From: Hypsibius dujardini
Lineage: Eukaryota > Tardigrada > Eutardigrada > Parachela > Hypsibiidae
DNA: 21,959 bases
Direction of reading: 5' to 3'
Assembly: GCA_001579985.1 (NCBI GenBank)
Contig: LRSR01002226.1
Span: forward strand, 1-21,959
Shown piece by piece: positions 1 to 8,292 of the stretch; position 1 is the stretch's first letter, and every line of letters begins with the position of its first letter. The notes beneath the pieces are model-generated. The model searched no databases. It had not been told where the DNA came from and saw only the letters and a program-made list of their open reading frames with translations. Made by a program: the position numbers and the translations under genes.

Positions 1-231
1 CTAAAAATTGAATTGAATGTTCTGGCGCTGAAGGAATTTCCATAAAAATACTTCCTCGAAGAAGACAGTAATTTCTGACTTCATAACCTAAACCGCATTC
101 TCCCAAAGCATTTATGCTTCAGTTATTTATTTGGCTTCTAACTTACTCAGATCGTTTATAAAAACTCAGGCCGATCATATTGTTCGCTCTGAGATCGATT
201 AAAGAAAATTTTTCTACGGTGTTTGTCAGGG
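1..231. other. Upstream flank of the BRD7/9 gene
   Basis: AT-rich sequence with no convincing coding exon or TATA element. The reading frame of the first BRD7/9 exon is closed upstream by a TGA at 190-192. Acceptor-like AG dinucleotides occur at 227-228 and, after a strong pyrimidine tract, at 269-270. Part of this stretch may therefore be an intron or 5' UTR rather than promoter. Confidence 0.4.
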
Positions 232-3200
232 ATGTCTATATTTCACATCGACCACTTTTCCCCCTTGCAGGAGCTCCTATCTCACGTTGAAGACGCACAA
301 CACGCCCCACCACAGCCCTTCCAACCCAAGCCTGAGTTCCTCTTCCCATCAATCCCCCCGACGCGGCATCTCTCCTTTGCCGATCTCGCGGCAGAGTCCT
401 CCAACCTCAGCCTCTCCATGGCAGAGTCTTCTTCTTCGCAGCAGCCGCAGCCGTCTACGCCACCGCTTCCTACCGAGTCGGCCGGACCATCCAGCGATCC
501 GTTTGAGCAACTCCTCCATTACTATCTCACTCACCTAGAGCGGAAGGACATCCACAAGTTCTTCCACTTCCCCATCACCGACATGCTCGCGCCCGGCTAC
601 TCTGCCGTTGTAAAGCACCCCATGGACTTTAGTACGATGCGAAAGAAGCTGGCGCGCGGCTGGTACGAAAGCCTCTCCCAATTTAAGGTGAAGGAAGGGA
701 TAATAACGTGTTGCGGAGCTTTCAATCGATCAATCAACGGTTGATTGGTTGATTGACTGCATGTTTTACCGCTTGTTTGGAAAAGGCGTTCTACGGAAAT
801 CGGAATGATGATAACCACGACGGTCTTCCGATGGAACACTGAGCGACCAACTTTTTTCTCTAACCCAGAAACTCTGACCGATTTCCAAAACGTCCTTTTT
901 TCTGCCAGCTACAAGATTTTTGTAGATTTTTTTATGGGAATTGATGAATAATTTTGTGTCGTTTTTTGCAGGGTGATTTTGATCTCATGTGTAGCAATGC
1001 GATGATCTACAACGAGCAGGACACCATCTACTCACGTTTCGCTCGTAAGATGTCCCGATCAGGCGCTAAAGTCATGAGTAAGGTAAGAAATGTCTCTTTC
1101 AGTTCCTGAGGAACTGAGAAAGTTGACTGATTGAGTAAAGGATTGATGATAGAAATGATTGATCATGTGCTACGGTACGGTTATTCGGTGTGGTGTGGGG
1201 AGTGTTCACCTCGAAGATCTGGGCAAGAGGCCGCTGCCGTCAGCGGTTGTCTTAATCTCTTCGTAGGGATAGCGTTCTCTTTCGGGTTGATCATTCACTG
1301 GACTGACATGTCCCTTGGGATTTCATGACCCGTAAACATGTTTTGCCTGTCTGCTGACTGGCAAATTTGTTTCTTTGATCTGTACTGAAGAACTTTCTGT
1401 CTGCCTGTTGGTCGGTCCACTCTGTTTATGAGCTGCCTGCCAGGAAGCATGTATTACAAGGGAACCGAACGGTAGGCGAGACGCCGATCTCTGAATTTTT
1501 TTTTTGAAAATAGTAAACTAAATTAATAGATTTTAGCAAAAAAAATCATCTGCAAACGAGTTCTGGTTTGAGCGGGAGAAAATTCGAAAGTTCCCGATGA
1601 CTCCGTGGGTTTCCGATTCCGATTTATGTTCTAGCAAAACTCAATTTAATATTTTTACCACTCTAACCCACACTAAACGTTTGACTCCTAGATTTTTGAC
1701 ACTCTTCCACTTTGAATTCGATTTGAAATCGATTGACATCGGCAGAATCTTTTTGGTTGCCAGAGGGCGGAGTTATGGGCGAGTTTCAATCTAGGCTTCC
1801 GAGTAACGTTGCAGAAATGACACAGTTCCGCCCCTGTCCTCCAAATAAAATTTTGCTGATGTCAATCGATTTCAAATCGAATTTGGAGTGGGTGAGTGTC
1901 AAAAATCTTGGAATCAAACGTTTTCGAAAAACGACGTTTTGTGTGGGTTAGTGGTGAAAATTTTTTAATTTTGCTAGAGCATAAATCAAACAATCAACGG
2001 TTGAATTGAATGGGAAACCCGCGGAGCCATCGGGGAACTTTCGAATTTTTGCCGCTCAAATCAGAGCTCGTTTGCAAATAAAATTGTTTACTAAAATCTA
2101 TTGATTTAGTTCACTATTTGCAAAGAAAACTTCAGAGAGATCGGCGTGTCGCCTACCGTTCGGTTCCCTTGTTAAGAGTTTTGTGTATCTGGTGACTTTA
2201 TTGTCCTCCGCAGTTTTGCTTGGCTCCGAACTTTCTCGCCTCATTTCAGGAACGGTTGTCCAACGCCAGACGCGTCGTTCCCCGCCTCGATTCCATCCCG
2301 CCGCACCTGCTGGTGATTGAGACGCAGTCTCGCTCCCTCAAAGGCCATCATCATCACCGTCACCGAATTCCCACTGGCCTGCTAGCTGCACCTGCTCTCG
2401 CTGCTTCTACGTCGCGGGAGACGCCCGACACTGGCCGTGATTTGCCGGAAGTTGTGGAGGTTCACAGGGTGACTGATGCCGCGGACGAAGTGACGACCGG
2501 TTACGATGACTATGTCGGATCGATGTCTCCCTCCAAGTTTCGGTGCGTGCTTTTGTTTCCTGTTTGTACCTGTGCTAATTGGTTGTTTTTTGTTGAATCG
2601 CAGAACGGGGAGTTTGTCGGGCCCGTATGAACACATCCCGCAGGAGAATGCTGAAGAGATTTTGACGCAGCTCCGAGCCGCGGGGAAAGAGGTCGCGGAG
2701 AGACTTGCCACTCGAAATACCAAGGTGAGCCATTGCAGTGAACGAATGGGATTAATGGATAACGACTTGATTGTTCGACTGGGTGTATCAGTTGATTGTT
2801 GTTTATTTGACGATTACGAATGCAGTCGATTTGCCACGCTTTTAATGCTGTTATACTCCTGGCAACACTACTCTTTTCTCAATGGAGGTTTTGACTCAGT
2901 GTTCTTCGTTTTTCGAATGTTGCAGCTGGTGATGCCGCAACGGCAAGCCGATGGTAGCGTCAGCCTGAACATTCTCAATCCCGACGCGCGGAGCAACATG
3001 ACGATCGGTGCACTGTCAGGACCGCTGAAAACCGGAAGCGTCCGTCTTCCCCGGTTTGATCAGCGCGCTAAAATGGAGTCGTCCTCGGGTAGGTTCATGT
3101 TTCTTTTCTCGTCTGTCCAATGTCTACTGATCTGACGGCGGCGTGGAGGAATTGGGAAGAGACTACGAATCGGGAGAGCAGCACAATATCCCGGTAAGAG

Positions 3201-6200
3201 GAGTACTGGGACATTGTCATTTTAGTGATTGCTTGATTGATGTATTGACAGCAATTTTGAAATTCATTTTTTCCCGATTGGACGGGTTCGTTGGTAATGA
3301 TAGTGTTAACCTCATAGATCTGGGCAAGGTAGCACCCGTTTTTCCGCTGGTGTCTATCTAATGTCTATGGAGGAAGAAAAGCGTAAAAGTTTCGATTACG
3401 ATCCCCTTGAGAGATTCCCTGTCTGCAAGGATTTGAACAATTGAAAACATATTTTGTGTGCGTCTGTAGATGAAAACCAACTTCGTCGAACGTAGAGGAT
3501 ATTACATCAGACTGTGGTAAGAGTTTTAGAATGGATTTTTGGTGTTGTCTGAATCATGTGGCGCTGAAGTTTCCCCATCTTTGGTGACTGGATTCACGGA
3601 CATAGACCGACTCCTTCGCTATGATCCCCTTGAGGATGTCTCCATGCCTCTAGGATTTGCACGGCGAGTACATTTGCTGATAGCATATGTCTTTGGCTTT
3701 CAGGTATGATAAGGATGCTTTCGGACGAGGATTCCAGTTTTAGACAAGGACTTGTCTGGCTCTGTCTGAATGGAGACATTTAAGGTTCGTTTGTCCTTTT
3801 TTCCGGGTTTTCGGGTTAGAATTTGCAACCTCAAAGTTTGCGGAAGAAGCCAGGCTGTACCTCAGTCGGTTGTCTTGGTACTTTCGAGGGAAATTGTGTG
3901 TGCAGTGAGATCCGTGCGAGGTATTCATCAGATTAACAGTGTCTTTTGGATTTCATGACATGGATACATTTTATTTATTACCTTAATATTTCTAGTTTTG
4001 TTTTAAGATCTCATTTTGGTCAGTTTCGTTTTGATTGCAGGTTTTTGGTGGCTGTACGCAATATGGAAAGTTTTTTCGCCTGTTGCGGACGTATTTGACG
4101 GTAAGGGCAATGTCTTCCTTAGTCTTGTGTTGTGGATCGCTTACCCCTCCATCGGTCACCTCGAAGATCTGGGCAAGAGGCCGCTGCCGTCAGCGGTTGT
4201 CTTAATCTCTTCGTAGGGATAGCGTTCTCTTTCGGGTTGATCATTCACTGGACTGATAATGTCTCTTGGGATTTCATGACCCGTGAACAATTACTCTTGT
4301 TCGATCGATTTTTTATATTTTTGGTCTTTAAAATTATTATCTGAAGCTGTTTTGTTCATTCGTCGATTCTTATTCCACCATTTTTTTGTAGATTTCCAGC
4401 GACTCTGGGAACCTTTCGCCCATGAAGGTACATTGAGTACGCATTTCCGTTGATTGATTGATGCATTGGAACGTCCGCGGTGGTCGTCATGGGCTTCTGC
4501 GCTCGCTTTCCAGGCTCATTGTGACTAGCCTCACACTGCTAGCCGAAGTAGTTTAGAGCCAGATTGAGTGTTGGGAAGTTTTTCGGTGCAAGGCATCGCC
4601 GTTATCCGGCGTCCTTGCTTCAATGTTTCCCGACAGACTTGGAGAGGCATCCTCTTCTGACTCGGATGTGGTTGAAACTTGTTTGTTCGTTTTTAGGAGG
4701 ACGAACGTTCCCGATCCTCCTTCACGCCCCCGTCATATCACTCGGCTGTCCTGTCTAGCATGTCTCATGATATGGAAGCGGTCGGAGTTTCTTCCGGTTG
4801 GTTTTCTGACCAGGAATGTGTTACGCTTTTGCAGTGTTTAATCAGTTCTACAAGGATTATGGTGTCTTCTCCACCCACGCGCCGGTCTACAACTCGAAGG
4901 GTGCCGTTTTCACTAAGGATGAGATTGATATGCTCCGATCGGCCTACGGCAGCGATCGCGGTGTGGCTTACGCAGAAAGGTAGGTAGGAACGTACTCGTA
5001 TCCATTGGGCGACGACAGACGGACCAGAGCAGATTGCCAATGGTCACACAGGATACACACATCACACATTAGGGACACAGTGATGTCTCTGGCAGAAGAG
5101 AGTGCATACTGTAGAGTGGGCAGACAGGCACGAGCAGACATGCAGGAGCTAACGAAAGCAGTCAGACATGAGCTAAATGCGGTAGACAGACAAACAAGCT
5201 CTTGTATGTATCAAATTAAATTTTTTATAACATAACTTATTCCATTTGTAGTCTTCTGCGATGGGCTCAACAAGTGAAGCACCCGGTGGTGCGAAAGAGC
5301 ATCGAAAAGCTCCTCAACGACCACTCTGGCGGGGAACACAGCGACCTCGTCGTCCTTCTCAACGACCGCATTCTAGCGCGCAGCGAAGAGGAACGCCAGA
5401 AAATGTCTGTTCCCGTGGCCTTGCAGGTAGAGGCAGTTGCACTCCCATTCCAATATTGTTTTGGAACCCGAGTTTGATTTGTAACTATTTCACCGAATTC
5501 CACTTCCAATTGGAATTTCCTCTCGAGTTCCACTGGAATTTTACGCACTACTTTTTCGGCTTGCAGGAATCCGTGCGTGGGCAGGATCTTCCCCGGCTGG
5601 ATGGCAGCGATGCAGCACTGGCCAAGCTGAAGAACCTCTCAAACGACGGAATCGATGTCAGCTTTCTCGATGCCTTGTCGCCGGAGCTGTTGAAAGCGCC
5701 ACCGAAGATGACAACAGTCGTCGCGGGGATCAACCCCGCGGAGTTGCTGAGTATGAACGGTGAGCTGTTGCATCAGCTGTATCTGGAGCAGACGAAGCGG
5801 CTGGTTACAGCGCCAACCGCGCAATTAGGAAATATTCCCGCTCCCGCAGACACGGAATATGCTTTGGGTGAGTGAAGAAAACAAAATTGCGGAATTTGTT
5901 GACATAAAGCTGCTGTAAAATGAGATTGTGTTGCATGGATGTCGTTTTTATGCCTTCCCTTCGGTTTGCCTGTATGTAGTTCGAACTGACCCTCAGTCTT
6001 CCTATTGGTCTGTCTTACTGTCAGTATGTCTGCCTTCTTGCTGGCCTGTCGGTATATCTGTCTGTCTTCCTCCCTATCCCTTGTATCTGAATTTAAGCCG
6101 GCCGATCTGAATTGGTTTTTTTCTTACTCCTTAACAGCGGAGGAAGCCGTGGCCAGTTTGGCCAAACTGATTGCCCTGTCCAAGCCGGAAGACGTGGTGT

Positions 6201-6244
6201 CGTCGGTCGGCGTGCGGAAAGCTCTCAATTTCGTACAAGTATAA
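232..6244 (+). CDS. BRD7/9: BRD7/BRD9-type bromodomain protein, nine exons, 623 aa
   Basis: Acetyl-lysine reader of SWI/SNF remodellers (BRD7 in PBAF, BRD9 in non-canonical BAF in vertebrates). Exons: 232-687, 972-1082, 2250-2542, 2604-2724, 2926-3088, 4835-4979, 5252-5426, 5567-5867, 6138-6244. Phases agree at every junction and the total is 1872 nt. The bromodomain spans about residues 91-190: FFHFPITD matches the family FFxFPVTD shelf, then APGYSAVVKHPMDFSTM, and the acetyl-lysine-binding Asn is N166 in NAMIYN. Exons 3-9 match the BRD7/9-specific DUF3512 region, for example MLRSAYGSD (human LIYSTYGED), NDHSGGEHS (DQITGGDHS), and the C-terminal VVSSVGVRKAL (IVSTYGVRKAM). Exon 3 has a His-rich GHHHHRHR run. 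The start is uncertain: ATG 232 is the first in-frame ATG, but the acceptor-like site at 270 and the missing Lys-rich N-terminus (MGKKHKKHK in vertebrates) allow an upstream exon. The gene is complete at its 3' end. Confidence 0.92.
1206..1338. repeat. Intronic dispersed repeat, copy 1
   Basis: Lies in intron 2 of the BRD7/9 gene. Its first 101 nt (1206-1306) are identical to 4156-4256 in intron 5, and the remaining 30 or so differ by a few substitutions and one indel. It starts TCACCTCGAAGATCTGGGCA and runs to GATTTCATGACCCGT. No terminal inverted repeat or coding capacity is apparent, so the class is unknown. Confidence 0.9.
1457..2171. mobile_element. Foldback/MITE-type DNA transposon with TTA target duplication
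   Basis: A 715-bp element in intron 2 of the BRD7/9 gene. The left end CAAGGGAACCGAACGGTAGG is the reverse complement of the right end CCTACCGTTCGGTTCCCTTG. Complementarity continues inwards with scattered mismatches to about 1775 on the left and 1823 on the right, leaving a central loop of roughly 50 nt. The right arm carries about 20 extra bases relative to the left. TTA flanks both ends (1454-1456 and 2172-2174), as expected for the 3-bp target duplication of PIF/Harbinger elements, although the superfamily is inferred only from that. No transposase is encoded. Confidence 0.88.
3302..3962. repeat. Decayed, split copy of the BRD7/9 intronic repeat
   Basis: Two fragments within intron 5 resemble the repeat at 1206 and 4156. 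Positions 3302-3328 contain the start (AGTGTTAACCTCATAGATCT, then GGGCAAG). Positions 3860-3962 contain diverged versions of the middle and end, including CGGTTGTCTT and GGATTTCATGAC. About 530 nt of unrelated sequence separates them. It reads as an older copy of the family. Confidence 0.5.
4156..4289. repeat. Intronic dispersed repeat, copy 2
   Basis: Lies in intron 5 of the BRD7/9 gene, in the same orientation as copy 1, with the first 101 nt identical. Flanking sequences differ, so this is not a large segmental duplication. The ORF inside it is short and matches nothing recognised. Confidence 0.9.
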
Positions 6245-7031
6245 TCCCTTCCTCGGATTCGGCTGCTTCCTCATTTCCCTTGATCTGATAAGTGTAAAAA
6301 GTTCTCGCACCAAGTGCACATTAAGTATTTCTGAGCCTGTTTTTTGTTGGTTTTAATAATGGTGTTGGATGCTTTTATAATACCAAGTTTTCGGTGTTTT
6401 TGGTTAACTTTCCCATGCGCGTGTTTTGTTTCATATGATTTTACATTGGCAATTTTTTTACTTGGGCGCCTGTCATGGTGTTTGGTCAATAGTAATTCGG
6501 GATTCGATCTGTACATATTTGAACAGAATGTATGCACTGAATCGTATGGTCATATTGATGGCAATAGTTTCAATTTTTCCCAACTGGAACAGAATGAAAC
6601 AGACAGTAACGAAACTCTTTCAGTAACATGAAAAAAAATAATTTGATCAAGCAGGCTTAATCAACCAATAGATGAAGACTAAAGCTCGATAGTTGTTAAG
6701 CAACACTAAAACCTTTTAAGTTACAGGAACAAAACCTTACAACACAAACAAAATTCTTTTTAGTAAGTGTCTTAATCAATCAATCGATGACGACTAAAGC
6801 TCAACCGTTAAGCGACAGGAATAAACACTCACGCAATAGAAACACAACCCATTTAACTGGCGGCTTGTTCTTCTCTTCGTTGTTGCCTTGAATCTTGTGC
6901 GCAATTATTTGTTTTGTGATCCTTGAACGTCCCGTCATTTCTCCCGGAGCCCGTCAAACGTAGTGAAGGCATTAAATTTCTCACTGAGGAGTCCTTATCC
7001 TCGGAAAGCAGCTCGTTTGATTGGTTTACGG
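6245..7031. other. Spacer downstream of BRD7/9, probable 3' UTR and old repeats
   Basis: No gene recognised. Two diverged copies of a block beginning CTTAATCAAYCAAT and continuing GATGAMGACTAAAGCTC start at about 6657 and 6771. The first AATAAA downstream of the BRD7/9 stop is at 6820-6825 and could be its polyadenylation signal, which would give a 3' UTR of about 0.6 kb. Confidence 0.45.
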
Positions 7032-7591
7032 CAGGGCCTTAAATAGTGTCTATTAATAGACAAAATGCATACTTTTTAAAAAAAATGTGCATCTTTAATT
7101 ACCAAAATGTCGACGATTAAAAAAGTTCAAATCCGAAGAGAATTGCGATCACCCCCATCGATATTAGGGGACTTTTGCGCCCAGGGGGGGGGTGGGTCTT
7201 GAACGGGGGCGACAAATAGAAAGCACTTTTCTGCTTGCTAATGCACAGAGCTGAAATAACGCGAAACACGTACGGGGAAAGCGTCTCATTATCTAATACT
7301 GTGTGAAGGTGCCAATAAGATATCCACTGTGTTTTTCGAATCTTTGTTTTACTCCTTACCGGCTTTTTTGTTTTGCTTTCTTGACAAACCAAAAATGTTT
7401 TTATTCTCGCGAACTTTAGTCCTGCATTGCATTGCATAGTCTTTATTAAATATTCCTAATTTTTTATTATGATAATTCGTAAGAATGACTCGTGAACAGT
7501 TGACGAAACTGCTGAAATTAACCCCTGGGGGCGGGGGCGCCCCGCCCCCAGGGGGTTGTAGATCATTAGTATTTTGCTATTTTAGGCCCTG
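7032..7591. mobile_element. Non-autonomous hAT-like transposon
   Basis: A 560-bp element flanked by a perfect 8-bp direct repeat GTTTACGG (7024-7031 and 7592-7599). Its ends are inverted repeats: the left begins CAGGGCCTTAAATAG and the right reads, reverse-complemented, CAGGGCCTAAAATAG, a match at 14 of 15 positions. An 8-bp target duplication with CAGGG-type ends is the signature of the hAT superfamily. No transposase coding sequence is present, so mobility would depend on an enzyme in trans. A GC-rich near-palindrome lies close to the right end. Confidence 0.88.
7521..7556. repeat. GC-rich near-perfect palindrome
   Basis: CCCCTGGGGGCGGGGGC followed by GCCCCGCCCCCAGGGGG forms a hairpin of about 17 bp per arm with almost no loop. 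It stands out in AT-rich surroundings and lies inside the hAT-like element. A related G-run (GCCCAGGGGGGGGGTGGG) lies near 7178-7196. Confidence 0.8.
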
Positions 7592-8292
7592 GTTTACGGC
7601 GTCTCATTTTTAACTGATGGAAATTCGGGTGAGCTTTCTGCATTTTGGCGTCTCGCGTTTGATGAAGCCCGAGCCGTCTCAGCGCCTGCGCGAGATGGGC
7701 TTTTGTTCTCTTGTTACTCCTGCTAAAAAAAATTATTCTCTTTGAATCACATTTGAATGATCGAATATTTGATGTGGTCCAGAACAAACGTAAACATTGC
7801 ATGAACAATGGGAAACATTGCAGGAACATACGTAAACATTGCATGAACAATGGGAAACATTGCAGGAACAATGGAAAACATTGCAGGAACAAGTGGAAAC
7901 ATTGCAGGAACAAGCGTAAACATTGTAGGAACAAACGGAAACATTACAGGAACAAGTGTAAATATTGCAGGAACAAGTGGAAACATTGCAGGAACAAACG
8001 CAACATTGCATTGCTTCTTTTCCTGGTTCCTTCCAGCAAACGTCCTGTTTTACACCTGCTGGGACTGGGATTTTTTCGTCACAAATAAAAAAGGCACCGG
8101 AGGACAGAGAATCTGCGTCCGTGATGAAATTGACTAAGAAGGAGTGGCGAAATGATACAAACTAAAATTTGCGGTGACTGGATCAATTGGTTGGTTGATT
8201 GATTGGTTCGATGCTCTTTTCTCGGTGGCTCTCTTCACAATCTTGGACACTATACATTCAACCGTCCGGAACAGGACCTTTCTCTCGTCCGT
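7592..8292. other. Spacer between hAT-like element and MUTYH-like gene
   Basis: Mostly the 21-bp minisatellite (about 7784-8011), flanked by unremarkable sequence. No further gene is recognised. The promoter and 5' UTR of the MUTYH-like gene should lie towards the 3' end of this stretch. Confidence 0.5.
7784..8011. repeat. 21-bp minisatellite, about 11 copies
   Basis: Tandem units of 21 bp built around AAACATTGCAGGAACAA with a variable tail (GTGG, TGGG, GCGT or ACGG). The unit is a multiple of three and carries no stops in several frames, so it creates repetitive ORFs on both strands (for example KHCRNKR on plus and MFPLVPA on minus). These appear to be by-products: there is no non-repetitive coding sequence or splice context around them. 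Confidence 0.9.

Noticed and set aside
3143-3196. Possible extra BRD7/9 exon encoding EELGRDYESGEQHNIP before a GTAAGA donor
   Set aside because: No acceptor at a suitable position, and the exons 2926-3088 and 4835-4979 join directly in phase with family-consistent sequence (SSS-V-FNQFYKDYG).
4393-4428. Possible small BRD7/9 exon (after TTTTTTTGTAG, ending before GTACAT)
   Set aside because: Reads as ISSDSGNLSPMK, with no counterpart in the family, and it is not needed for the phase-compatible junction.
7784-8011. CRISPR-like array
   Set aside because: Units are contiguous 21-bp tandem repeats without unique spacers, in a eukaryotic intergenic region.
7733-8011. Repetitive protein (MFPLVPA or CRNKRKH repeats) as a real gene
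   Set aside because: Open frames arise on both strands simply because the 21-bp unit is divisible by three; no flanking unique coding sequence.
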